A stretch of 64,000 bases of DNA from Sulfurimicrobium sp. (GTDB lineage Bacteria; Pseudomonadota; Gammaproteobacteria; Burkholderiales; Sulfuricellaceae), in the NCBI GenBank assembly GCA_030652035.1, contig JAUSBJ010000020.1, positions 1 to 64,000 on the forward strand, in the 5' to 3' direction. Positions 37,223 through 45,721 of the stretch are shown one piece after another (the first letter of the stretch is position 1; every line of letters begins with the position of its first letter). The notes under the pieces were generated by a model. The model was not told the DNA's origin. It made no database searches and saw only the letters and a list, made by a program, of their open reading frames with translations. Made by a program: the position numbers and the translations under genes.

Positions 37223-38497
37223 CTACAGTCGGGATGTCTGGCTCGCCGACATGCCGCCGGCAACAGGGGCGGCCGAGAGGGGAAGTAAGGCGGCAGCATG
37301 ATCGAATCCGGCCACGCAGTAATCAGCCGCAATACGGTCGGCCGCCGCCGGGTGAAACTGGCGGGCTGCGAATGCGACATGGATAGGATGCTTATTGTAG
37401 TTCGCAATCGCTGCCGCAGAAGCCAAACGGATGAGCCAGCAATGCCGGTAGCGGTCGCTCTTGTCCACGACGCTGCCCACCTGAACCGCACGCACGCCAG
37501 GAATAGCGATAAGTTGGCGTTGCCCCTCAAGCATCATGGCACGCAACTGATCCTCATCCAGCTTGGGCGCGTTGTAGACCACCACTTGCTCGACGTTGAG
37601 CCAGGGTCGGCACTGGGCCGACACCTCGGCGGCGCGACCAGCCGACCCCCATATGCGCAGGCAGTGCTCGATTTCCGCTTGAATGGCTTCACGTATCCCG
37701 GACAACAGGGCGGCATAGCCGCCATGCCGGTCCTGTTTCGCATTGCTCCGGATACGTTCGCCAGCCACGTCGCTCAGGACCGTGTTGTAGTTGATCTTGG
37801 CAACACCCAGGGTAATGAGCTTGCGGTACTGGTCATCGCTCAAACCACTGCCGCCGTGGATGGCCAGGGGAATACCGAGGGCGGCGTTGATTTCCTTGAG
37901 GCGGCTCCATTCCAGCTTGGGCTTATCCTTCATGCGTCCGTTCATGGTTCCGACGGATACCGACAGGAAATCCACGCCAGTGCGTTCCACGTAGCCCTTG
38001 GCCTCGGCTACGGTGGTATAGCTATAGCTCACCGGGCCGGAATTGTGTTCGTCATTCTCGCCGCCCATGCCGTGCGCATTGCCCAACTCGCCTTCAACCG
38101 CCACGCCGCAGGCATGTGCCATGTCGACTACGGCGCGAGTACGGTTGATATTTTCAAACAGCGGCTCGCGGGAAGCGTCCACCATGACACCGTTGCAACC
38201 CAGGCGGATGGCGCGCACGGCAGAGTCCAGATTCGCGCCCTGATAGAGATGGATCGCTACCGGCACCTTGGCCCGCAAGGCCGCAGCCTCCACCGCCGGC
38301 ATGATAAGATCTAACTCGGCATGTGCAAAACTGGATTCGGAGATACTCAGAATGACAGGCGCACGCGCCGATTCCGCTGCCGACATGATGGCTTGCAGAA
38401 AATCCAGGCTGACCAGATCGAAGGCGCCGACGGCATAGCCATTTCGATAAGCATGGATGAGCAGGTCCTTCATATTGACAAGCGGCATGGCTTTCAC
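37223..38497 (-). CDS. Catalytically degenerate class II aldolase homologue with C-terminal Dabb-like domain
   Basis: The first 285 residues follow the class II (GatY/KbaY/Fba) barrel closely: MPLVNMKDLLIHAYRNGYAV, VEGELGNAHG, AIHGGSGLSDDQYRKLI and GVAKINYNT. However, the catalytic and first zinc motif HLDHG reads HLYQG (83-87), so the catalytic Asp is Tyr and the zinc His is Gln; the second zinc motif GTAHG reads GTMNG (183-187); and the NxDT phosphate motif is NYNT. Only the His of HGGSG (214) remains. Residues about 310-400 (DEDQLRAMMLEGQRQLIAIP, GVRAVQVGSVVDKSDRY, YNKHPIHVAFAARQFHP) look like a Dabb (PF07876) barrel, not usual in aldolases. At 424 residues it is about 70-130 longer than relatives. 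It is last in the carboxysome/CO2-concentrating array, 55 bases after cbbQ. A working FBP aldolase is unlikely. Confidence 0.8.
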   Translation of the reverse strand: MKAMPLVNMKDLLIHAYRNGYAVGAFDLVSLDFLQAIMSAAESARAPVILSISESSFAHAELDLIMPAVEAAALRAKVPVAIHLYQGANLDSAVRAIRLGCNGVMVDASREPLFENINRTRAVVDMAHACGVAVEGELGNAHGMGGENDEHNSGPVSYSYTTVAEAKGYVERTGVDFLSVSVGTMNGRMKDKPKLEWSRLKEINAALGIPLAIHGGSGLSDDQYRKLITLGVAKINYNTVLSDVAGERIRSNAKQDRHGGYAALLSGIREAIQAEIEHCLRIWGSAGRAAEVSAQCRPWLNVEQVVVYNAPKLDEDQLRAMMLEGQRQLIAIPGVRAVQVGSVVDKSDRYRHCWLIRLASAAAIANYNKHPIHVAFAARQFHPAAADRIAADYCVAGFDHAAALLPLSAAPVAGGMSASQTSRL

Positions 38498-38552
38498 CTA
38501 GGTTGTGAGTCTAGGAGCAGCGGGGAATGACGAACACCCCGCTGCCCGGAAA

Positions 38553-39356
38553 TCATGAAAAGAAAGTGCCAACCGCCGCATCCAGCGCATCGCGCATATC
38601 CGGATCATCGGTAATCGGACGCACCAGCGCGACACGGCATGCCGACAGGGGTGCCACGCCCTTGGCAATCAGCGAACCCGCGTAAATCAACATGCGAGTG
38701 GACAGGCCTTCATCCAGACCATGTCCTTTAAGATTGCGCGAACGTTCGGCGATGGATACCAGCTTGCCTGCATCACTGGGTCCGACACCAGATTCATGGG
38801 CAACGATTTCGCTTTCAATGTCATGTTCCGGATAAGAGAAATCCAGGCCGCCAAAACGCTGCTTGGTCGACTGTTTCAGGTCTTTCATCAGGCTCTGGTA
38901 GCCGGGATTGTATGAAATCACAATCTGGAAATCGGGATGGGCATGAACCAGCTCGCCTTTCTTTTCCAGCGGCAGAACACGGCGATTATCGGTCAGCGGG
39001 TGGATCACCACGGTGGTATCCTGTCGCGCTTCCACCACTTCATCCAGATAGCAGATGGCACCATGGCGGGCGGCGATGGCCAGCGGGCCGTCCTGCCATT
39101 CGGTTCCCTGGGCGGAGAGCAGGAAGCGGCCGACCAGGTCGGAAGCAGTCATGTCCTCGTTACAGGCCACTGTGATGAGCGGACGCTGAAGTTTCCACGC
39201 CATGTATTCGACAAAACGCGTCTTGCCGCATCCTGTCGGTCCTTTCAGCATCATGGGCATGCGCACCGAGTAAGCTGCCTCGAACAGGTCCACTTCGTCG
39301 GCAACGGCGCGATAGTAGGGTTGTTTCTCAACGTAGTATTGGTCGATGATACTCAT
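38553..39356 (-). CDS. cbbQ: RubisCO activase AAA+ subunit CbbQ
   Basis: A 267-residue MoxR-type AAA+ ATPase. Walker A is [11 protein letters not shown] (39-46), Walker [12 protein letters not shown], and sensor elements lie in [12 protein letters not shown] and TKQRFGG. CbbQ hexamers with the CbbO adaptor remove inhibitory sugar phosphates from RubisCO. The same fold serves nitric oxide reductase as NorQ, but the locus and the presence of cbbO support CbbQ. Unusually, four transport-related genes lie between cbbO and cbbQ. Confidence 0.95.
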   Translation of the reverse strand: MSIIDQYYVEKQPYYRAVADEVDLFEAAYSVRMPMMLKGPTGCGKTRFVEYMAWKLQRPLITVACNEDMTASDLVGRFLLSAQGTEWQDGPLAIAARHGAICYLDEVVEARQDTTVVIHPLTDNRRVLPLEKKGELVHAHPDFQIVISYNPGYQSLMKDLKQSTKQRFGGLDFSYPEHDIESEIVAHESGVGPSDAGKLVSIAERSRNLKGHGLDEGLSTRMLIYAGSLIAKGVAPLSACRVALVRPITDDPDMRDALDAAVGTFFS

Positions 39357-39395
39357 GGGAATTCCTCGATTGAGTGATAGTGATTAGGTTACAAA

Positions 39396-39686
39396 TCAGT
39401 TCTGCAACTCGACTGGGCTGGTGTACATCAGCAGGCCATAATCCCGTTCGTAGACTTCTTTCAGACGGGCGACGATGCGCGCGCATAATTCGGCGTCTCC
39501 CACCACATCGAAGCGGACGTTGCCGCCTGCGGTCCAGTTGCCGCGCCGCACGCCATGAGTACCGCGGCCACGGGCGTCGGTGACGGTATAGCCCTTGGCG
39601 CCGAGTTGCATGATTTCATCCGCCAGGATGGCTTCCAGCATTGCTTCACTGATGATGGTGAGCAGGATCATGGATTTTGCAGTCAT
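39396..39686 (-). CDS. PII-like carboxysome/bicarbonate-transport regulator (SbtB/CPII type)
   Basis: A 96-residue member of the PII superfamily outside the GlnB/GlnK group: IMQLGAKGYTVTDARGRGTH, GVRRGNWTAGGNVRFDVVG and ERDYGLLMYTSPVELQN match SbtB and the carboxysome-linked CPII of Thiomonas. No Tyr51-type uridylylation site is seen, and the Cys-containing C-terminal R-loop of cyanobacterial SbtB is absent. SbtB binds adenine nucleotides and gates SbtA; CPII responds to bicarbonate with ADP/AMP. The gene lies five bases after sbtA, so control of that transporter is expected. Confidence 0.9.
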   Translation of the reverse strand: MTAKSMILLTIISEAMLEAILADEIMQLGAKGYTVTDARGRGTHGVRRGNWTAGGNVRFDVVGDAELCARIVARLKEVYERDYGLLMYTSPVELQN

Positions 39687-39691
39687 GATGT

Positions 39692-40642
39692 TCAGGCTCC
39701 GGTTGTGCTTACTAAGGTCGCCATCCAGTAGTAGATCGGGATGCCGATGAAGATGTTAAAGGGAAAGGTGACGCCGAGCGAGGCGCCGATGGACAGTGCC
39801 GGGTTGGCTTCCGGAACGGCAATGCGCATGGCGGCCGGCGCGGCGATATAGGAGGCGCTGGCGTAAAGGGTGGAAAGCAGCAGCGTGCCACCCACTGAAA
39901 GCCCCAGCATCCAGCCCAGAGCTGTGCCCAGCACCGCAGAGAGCAACGGCATGACGATGGCAAAACCGACCAGGACAGGACCATAGGTGCGCAGGTCGGC
40001 CATGCGCGAAGCTGCCACCAGCCCCATTTCCAGCAGGAACAGCGCGAGCACGCCCTTGAACAGGTCAAAGAACAGCAGATCCAGCGGCTTGATACCCTCA
40101 GGTCCGGCGATATAGCCGATGAGCAGGCCGCCGGCAAGCAGGAAGATACTCTTGCCGAAAAACACCTCATGCAGCATCTTGCCCCAGCGCACCTCGCCCT
40201 GCCCGTACCGCGCCAGCAGCGCACCAATGATCAGGGCTGGCATTTCCAGAAACACCAGAAAAACGATCATATAGCCTTCGAAGGACTCCATTTTCTGGCC
40301 AAGGAAGGTGACCCCCACGGAAAAAGTCACCACGCTGACCGAGCCATAGTGTGCAGCGATGGAAGCGGAATCAGGCCGGCTCATGCGTCCGAAATAACGC
40401 AGCACGGGAAAGGCAAGTAAAGGGATCAGAGCGCCGGCTATGATGATCGCAATACCGGGAAGCACCATTTCACCGATCGGGTGCTCGGCGAGCTTGACGC
40501 CCCCTTTGAGGCCGATGGCCAGCAACAGGAAGATCGAAAGCGCATCGTAAATACTCGACGGAATCTTCAGGTCCGAGCGCAGCAAACCGGCGACTGCGCC
40601 CAGCAGGAAGAACAGTACGACCGGTTCAAATGCCATAAACAA
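39692..40642 (-). CDS. sbtA: Sodium-dependent bicarbonate transporter SbtA
   Basis: A 316-residue membrane protein with about ten hydrophobic segments and the family's start FEPVVLFFLLGAVAGLLRSD, YDALSIFLLLAIGLKGGVKL, and the inverted second half FLLEMGLVAASRM. Cyanobacterial SbtA is a high-affinity Na+/HCO3- symporter; here it should feed the carboxysome with bicarbonate. The PII-like gene follows directly. Start at 40642 or the ATG two codons on. Confidence 0.93.
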   Translation of the reverse strand: MFMAFEPVVLFFLLGAVAGLLRSDLKIPSSIYDALSIFLLLAIGLKGGVKLAEHPIGEMVLPGIAIIIAGALIPLLAFPVLRYFGRMSRPDSASIAAHYGSVSVVTFSVGVTFLGQKMESFEGYMIVFLVFLEMPALIIGALLARYGQGEVRWGKMLHEVFFGKSIFLLAGGLLIGYIAGPEGIKPLDLLFFDLFKGVLALFLLEMGLVAASRMADLRTYGPVLVGFAIVMPLLSAVLGTALGWMLGLSVGGTLLLSTLYASASYIAAPAAMRIAVPEANPALSIGASLGVTFPFNIFIGIPIYYWMATLVSTTGA

Positions 40643-40669
40643 TTTCTCCTAGAGAAGTGATTGATTGCA

Positions 40670-42766
40670 TCACGCTGCCCTGCCATAGCGTTCTGCCAGG
40701 AACTGTAGTGCCTGTTCCTTGGATTTAAAAATCCGATCGGGTGAAATTGATCTGGATAACTCAGGTCCTTCGAAAACAGACATCACCTGGCGCTTCAGAC
40801 TGCTGAAATACAGATCAATATCGACTTCTTTCAGCTGCTTGGCCAGCATGCGTATCTTGTCTTCGCCGGAAACGTCAATATCGTTGATACCATTGCCTAT
40901 AACCAGGAGCGCCTTGGCATCGGGATAGTGTTCCAGCGCCTCCAGCACCACATGCTCGAAATAGGCCACGTTAACGAAGTTCAGCGATCCATCGAAGCGC
41001 ATCACGATGTAATCCTGGCTGATAGGCGGCAGACCATAGGTCTCGATCCCACCCAGGGCGCCATCCGGGTGGCGGCCGAGGATTTCTGCACGGGGACGCA
41101 TGTTGCGCACCAGATAAAGGAGCACAGTGAGACCGACACCGACCAGAATCCCGTTCGCCAACGCAGGGGCCATCACCAGCGTCGCAACGAAGGTGACCAG
41201 GCCGATCACCGCGTCCATCCGGTTGACCTGCCAGGTGTGCAGCAGAACCTTGACCTTGATGAGACTGAATACCGCGAACATGATGATCACTGCCAGCACC
41301 GCCTGGGGCAGGTGGTAAAGCAGCTTGGTGAAAAACAGGATCACCAGCAGCACACCCAGGGCGCTGACGATGGCGAACAGTCCGGTCTTCGCGCCTTCGC
41401 GGGCAGCCACCGCCGATCTGGAGAAGGAGCCGCTCACCACGAAGGCGTGGAAGAAGCTGCCGACAATATTGGCAAGACCCTGGCCGACCAGTTCACGGTT
41501 GGTATCCACCCGTTGCTTGGTCTTGGCGGTAATGGCCTTGGAGATGGAAGTCGCTTCCATGAAACCCAGCAAAGCCATGATCAGGGCTGCCGGCAGCAAA
41601 GGCAGCACCAATTCCCAATCGATGTGGGGCACATTCATCCCGGGCAGCCCGGAAGGAATGTTCCCCACCACTTCGCCGCCGCCCGTCAGGATGACCTGAT
41701 GTTCATCCAGTTTTTTGAAACGCCAATACCCCACGCCCAGCGGTTCACCGCCTTTACTCACCCCTGCGATCAGATAGAGTGACTTCCCGTCAGGCAACGG
41801 CTCATGGACGAGATTAATCCTGCTCAAGTCCATGCGCAGTGTCATCTGCTCCTCTGACAGCAGTTTGCCCCAGGCTTGCTTGCGCTCGATCTGCGCTTTG
41901 ACATCCAACTGCGGGAACAGGGTCGTCTTGCCCTGTGCCTGCAGCCTGGAAAGTTCTGCCTGCAGCTGGCTGACAGACGCGCCATTGCTCTTGATCTGCG
42001 GCCCGATCTCGGCAAGACGGACGATCCTGGCGCGCATATCCTGATCTTGAATTGCTTCAATCGTCGCCTTGGTTGTCCGCTCGAAACCGATTGCATAACT
42101 GATAACAGTGGTGATCAGAATGGCAATCAACACGCCGGGCAAGCGAGGCGCGAACTTCTGCAGTGCAAAAATAATGCCAAATGCGGTTACGGCGAGCATC
42201 AGAGTCGGCCAATGGGTGCTGCCCAATTGCTGCAGCACGACCCACAGATCTCCGAGGAAAAAATCGCTACGCGGCATGGTGACATTAATCACCTTGTTGA
42301 GCTGGGACAGGCCGATGATCAGGGCAGCGGCATTGGTGAAGCCGATAATGACCGGGTGCGAAAGCACATTGACCACCAGGCCCAGTCTCAATAACCCCAG
42401 AAAGAGACGCAACACACCCACCATGAGAGCCAGCATGATGGAAAGAGCAATAAATGACTCGCTTCCCACTGCGGCATAAGGAATCAGGGCGGCAGCCGAC
42501 ATCAGGGAAAGCATCGCGGTGGGGCCGGTATGCAACTGGCGCAGCGAGCCCCAGAGAGAAGCCACAATCACCGGCAGAAATGAGGCATAGAGCCCATAGA
42601 CAACCGGCAGACCGGCCAGTTGGGCATAGGCCATGCTCTGGGGTACCAATATGAGCGTAACCGTCACGCCGGCCATGATATCTGCGCGCAGGCTGTCCCG
42701 TGTCATCGGGAACCAGGAGAGGAATGGCAGTAACCTGCGTAGCAGGTTTGGCGGTGAAGAGATCAT
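40670..42766 (-). CDS. SulP-family anion transporter with a large soluble insertion (candidate bicarbonate importer)
   Basis: A 698-residue SulP protein. The N-terminal membrane core (about 25-227) has MAGVTVTLILVPQSMAYAQL and SHPVIIGFTNAAALIIGLSQ; the second half resumes near 385 (LVLPLLPAALIMALLGFMEA), and a STAS domain closes it (about 585-698). Between lies an insertion of about 140-150 residues (228-375) that includes a heptad-like stretch SVSQLQAELSRLQAQ and an SLYLIAGVSKGGEPLGVGYW part; ordinary SulP proteins and BicA have only a short loop there. Placement between cbbO and sbtA supports bicarbonate, but sulfate cannot be excluded. Its start overlaps the 121-residue membrane protein gene. 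Confidence 0.88.
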   Translation of the reverse strand: MISSPPNLLRRLLPFLSWFPMTRDSLRADIMAGVTVTLILVPQSMAYAQLAGLPVVYGLYASFLPVIVASLWGSLRQLHTGPTAMLSLMSAAALIPYAAVGSESFIALSIMLALMVGVLRLFLGLLRLGLVVNVLSHPVIIGFTNAAALIIGLSQLNKVINVTMPRSDFFLGDLWVVLQQLGSTHWPTLMLAVTAFGIIFALQKFAPRLPGVLIAILITTVISYAIGFERTTKATIEAIQDQDMRARIVRLAEIGPQIKSNGASVSQLQAELSRLQAQGKTTLFPQLDVKAQIERKQAWGKLLSEEQMTLRMDLSRINLVHEPLPDGKSLYLIAGVSKGGEPLGVGYWRFKKLDEHQVILTGGGEVVGNIPSGLPGMNVPHIDWELVLPLLPAALIMALLGFMEATSISKAITAKTKQRVDTNRELVGQGLANIVGSFFHAFVVSGSFSRSAVAAREGAKTGLFAIVSALGVLLVILFFTKLLYHLPQAVLAVIIMFAVFSLIKVKVLLHTWQVNRMDAVIGLVTFVATLVMAPALANGILVGVGLTVLLYLVRNMRPRAEILGRHPDGALGGIETYGLPPISQDYIVMRFDGSLNFVNVAYFEHVVLEALEHYPDAKALLVIGNGINDIDVSGEDKIRMLAKQLKEVDIDLYFSSLKRQVMSVFEGPELSRSISPDRIFKSKEQALQFLAERYGRAA

Positions 42767-43128
42767 GGCCTCTTCCCTGATTTTTCTTCAGGTTGAGAAT
42801 CGGCTTTGGCTTCATTTGCTTCAGGCGCTGCCTCGACCGCAGCGCTGCGGCACCACAGCCAGGTGCGGGCGAGGAAGGCGCCCAGCAGTGCAAAGAGTAT
42901 GATGGCCAAGCCCAGCCCCTCAAACAGCGGCAGCAAAGCGAAAGCGAAGACCAGCGCAAGCGCGAACAATTCAGGAGCATCGCCAAACGCCAGACGGCTC
43001 CAGGGCGCATTGCGTAATTGCGACCAGCAACCGTGATCACGCTGCCCGGGCGCAGGCACGCCTGGCAATGGCCGATCCCCTTTTTTCTCCAGGGACAGAA
43101 GCACTACCGGTCGCGCCACGCTCATCAT
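42763..43128 (-). CDS. Small membrane protein of unknown function in the CO2-concentrating module
   Basis: A 121-residue protein with a Pro/Trp-containing N terminus, one hydrophobic block made of two close segments (ELFALALVFAFALLPLF and LGLAIILFALLGAFLA) that probably form a hairpin, and a charged Glu/Lys-rich tail (AAPEANEAKADSQPEEKSG). It matches no family I know. It overlaps cbbO by four bases and the SulP gene by four bases, so it is translated with both. An accessory subunit of the transporter or a membrane tether for CbbO are possibilities. Confidence 0.65.
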   Translation of the reverse strand: MMSVARPVVLLSLEKKGDRPLPGVPAPGQRDHGCWSQLRNAPWSRLAFGDAPELFALALVFAFALLPLFEGLGLAIILFALLGAFLARTWLWCRSAAVEAAPEANEAKADSQPEEKSGKRP

Positions 43129-45461
43129 CGCGTCAACCCCATGTACAAGGCTGGGAGTTTCTCTGGCAAGCGCGCGACATGGTCGAGCACCATGTAGTTT
43201 TTGGCACCGAAGATACGTGAAACATATTCGTCGGCATAAGGGTCGAGGCTCACGCAGAAGGTGTGGATGCCGCTTCGGGCGAGCTCTTCCACTGCCTTTT
43301 TGGTGTCATACCGCAGGTATTGCGGGTCGCGCACGTCATTGTCCGCCGGCTCGCCGTCGGTCAGCACCAGGATCAATTTCTTGTGGCTAGGCCGCCTGTT
43401 CAGGTGTGCCCCGGCATGGCGCAAGGCGGTACCCATGCGTGTGGAAAGCTGGCCGGTCATGGCCGCCAGGCGCGCCTTGACCTTGTCATCGTAGGGTGCG
43501 TCGAAATCCTTGAAACGATAATACTCGACGTCGTGGCGCCCATTGGAATCGAAGCCGTGGATTGCGAACGGATCGCCGATCTTGCCCATGGCATCGGCCA
43601 GCAAGGCCGTGGCCTCACGCGCCAGGGAGAGCACAGTGGCTTCGCCGTCAGCGTCCCTGACCTTGTCGTTGGTGGATTCGGACAGATCGATCAAAAGCAC
43701 CACAGACAGGTCGCGAATCTGCAAACGAGTACGAATACCGATGCGTGTATCGGGCTGCACACCCATGCGGATATCAACCAGGGCGCGGATCGCTGCATTC
43801 AGGTCGATCTCGTCGCCGTCCTCCACCTTGCGCTGGCGCACTACGCCCTGTGGCTGCAATGCTTCGATCAGGAATTTAAGCCTGCGCACCAGAGGCTTGT
43901 GCTTTTCCACCACTGCATCGATGACGGCAGGATCGCCTGATTTCGGGCGCTTTTCCAGCAGCGTTGACCAATTAGGGCGTTCGAGCTGGGTCTGGTAGTC
44001 CCACTCGTGATAATGGAAGGGCGAAGAAATCGGCGCCTTGCCTTCCTTCTCGTTAAATGTTGTGCCATCGTCATCGTACAGCTCGGTTTCCAGAATCCAG
44101 ATTTCCTGGGCATCGTCACCTGCCGTTTCGACGTCAAGGCCGTTGATCATCTCCATCAGACTGACGTACTTGCGCACCTGGGCCGTCTGGCCGGGCAGCA
44201 GAACCGTGTCGCTGGCATCCTCGGGCGCCTCCCAGAGATGGCGATTGTCATCGCGATAGGGATTGGATGGCTTGTCGGTACGGGCGCTGAAGGGGATCGC
44301 GAGGGCGCGGGCTTTTTCAGCCAGCGCCAAACCGATTTCGCGTGCCAGGCCAGGTTCGGCCAAGCGCGCCGTTGAGGCCGCGAAAGCATCGCGCGCCATG
44401 GAAACCAGCGGATGTGTATCGCGATAATCATCATCAAGCAAAGCACGGGCGATGCGGTCCAGAAGCGGACCGACACTACCGTCCAGCGCGGCATCGACGG
44501 GCAAAAGACTCAACCAGAGCTGCTTCAGACCGGGGAACTTGCGCACGGCAAGCGCTTCGACGCGAGCGTCCTCGACTACATTGATCAAAGCGCGTTGCAG
44601 TGTATCGGTGCCTTCAGCCTCAGGATCGAGACGGGAATGCACCATGTGTGCGGCGGTGTGTGCAGCGGCGGCACGGTAAACTTCAAGGCCGTGCACCACT
44701 TCTCGGCCTTCCGGCGCATAGTCGTCATATGCGTCCGGCAGGTGGATGAAATAATGTTCGATATAAGGCTGATACCCTTCGCGGCTTTCAAAATCACCCG
44801 AGGTCGGGCGCAGGAAAAAGTCGCGGCCCCAAAGTGCGCGCAAATACATGATCAGGCGGCGCTGTACGTCAACGAACAGCACGCCGCGCTGTTCCTTCTT
44901 CATCACTGCCAGCGCGTCATCGCTTTCCAGACCGAAGTACAAGGTCTGCGCGGCAAAATCGGTGCGGTGCGCGGATGCGCCCCACATTGCCCAGCGCCGC
45001 AAGCCGCCCAGCGTGAGATGGGCCAACAGCATGTCGAGCTTCTCCAGCATGGGCCGAATTGCACGCGGCGCCTGTGCCAGCAGGTTGTCGAGCAGGCCAA
45101 GGTACCCCTTGAACAGTTCAAGTTCGCCCAGGCGCGCGGCTGCGGTAGGCGCCGTCGAAAACAGCAGGACGAGCACGCCGGCGCTGGTCTTGGAGTACAT
45201 CTTGATCGCCGTGGAAAGCAGTTCTGGAACGGCCTGCTCGCCGATTTCCTTGGCAACTTGGGGCGCAGCCTCGATGAATGAAACCACCAGGTCGGTGCCA
45301 CGCCCGAGCGCCTTCAGGCTGGCGGCTCCGCGTAAGTAAGATTCCAGTCCACGCGAACTGAATACCCGTGCGGCATCATGCCAGGAGGCTTCCAGCACCT
45401 CGCCGGCATGTTCGCCCAGTTCGTCGAGGACGTCCTGGTAATCGGCCAATTGGATCGACAT
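43125..45461 (-). CDS. cbbO: RubisCO activase adaptor CbbO (VWA domain)
   Basis: A 778-residue protein whose C terminus is a von Willebrand A domain with the metal-ion site VVLLIDLSESTND and later LILVLTDGEPADND. CbbO bridges the CbbQ ATPase ring to RubisCO through the VWA metal site. The N-terminal 550 residues are helical and family-typical. The start at 45461 has the ribosome site ggag. NorD, the nitric oxide reductase homologue, is the alternative, but the neighbours argue for CbbO. Confidence 0.93.
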   Translation of the reverse strand: MSIQLADYQDVLDELGEHAGEVLEASWHDAARVFSSRGLESYLRGAASLKALGRGTDLVVSFIEAAPQVAKEIGEQAVPELLSTAIKMYSKTSAGVLVLLFSTAPTAAARLGELELFKGYLGLLDNLLAQAPRAIRPMLEKLDMLLAHLTLGGLRRWAMWGASAHRTDFAAQTLYFGLESDDALAVMKKEQRGVLFVDVQRRLIMYLRALWGRDFFLRPTSGDFESREGYQPYIEHYFIHLPDAYDDYAPEGREVVHGLEVYRAAAAHTAAHMVHSRLDPEAEGTDTLQRALINVVEDARVEALAVRKFPGLKQLWLSLLPVDAALDGSVGPLLDRIARALLDDDYRDTHPLVSMARDAFAASTARLAEPGLAREIGLALAEKARALAIPFSARTDKPSNPYRDDNRHLWEAPEDASDTVLLPGQTAQVRKYVSLMEMINGLDVETAGDDAQEIWILETELYDDDGTTFNEKEGKAPISSPFHYHEWDYQTQLERPNWSTLLEKRPKSGDPAVIDAVVEKHKPLVRRLKFLIEALQPQGVVRQRKVEDGDEIDLNAAIRALVDIRMGVQPDTRIGIRTRLQIRDLSVVLLIDLSESTNDKVRDADGEATVLSLAREATALLADAMGKIGDPFAIHGFDSNGRHDVEYYRFKDFDAPYDDKVKARLAAMTGQLSTRMGTALRHAGAHLNRRPSHKKLILVLTDGEPADNDVRDPQYLRYDTKKAVEELARSGIHTFCVSLDPYADEYVSRIFGAKNYMVLDHVARLPEKLPALYMGLTR

Positions 45462-45484
45462 AAGTGTGCTCCGGGATAATCTGC

Positions 45485-45721
45485 TTAATCCGGCCAGACA
45501 CGTTTTGCAGGCTTGATGTAAGGCGCATCACTGCTTTTACTCTTGGGCTTCGAAGCGGCTGCGGGCGTGTTTTTTGCAGCGGGTTCCGGCTTGGCTACTA
45601 CCGGAGCAACTGCGGGTTCTGTTGACGCCGGCTTGGCCATGGGGGTCGTCTTGGTAGCAGGCGCCTTGCGCTGGTTTGCTGGCTTGATGCTGGCGGTCAA
45701 CTTGTCTTCTAGTTTGCTCAT
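45485..45721 (-). CDS. mcdB: Probable alpha-carboxysome positioning adaptor McdB
   Basis: A 78-residue, low-complexity, basic and Ala/Pro/Lys-rich protein, predicted disordered, with a Trp four residues from its end (KPAKRVWPD). Small size, disorder and a near-terminal Trp are the described marks of alpha-type McdB, which recruits McdA to carboxysomes. It starts within the mcdA stop (ATGA overlap), the gene order seen in other McdAB loci. The sequence itself is too short and simple for homology, so the call rests on context plus these features. Confidence 0.8.
   Translation of the reverse strand: MSKLEDKLTASIKPANQRKAPATKTTPMAKPASTEPAVAPVVAKPEPAAKNTPAAASKPKSKSSDAPYIKPAKRVWPD

Noticed and set aside
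37223-38497. Simple annotation as Calvin-cycle fructose-bisphosphate aldolase (cbbA)
   Set aside because: The catalytic Asp and two zinc His are replaced, so the usual function is not supported despite strong fold similarity and a fitting location.
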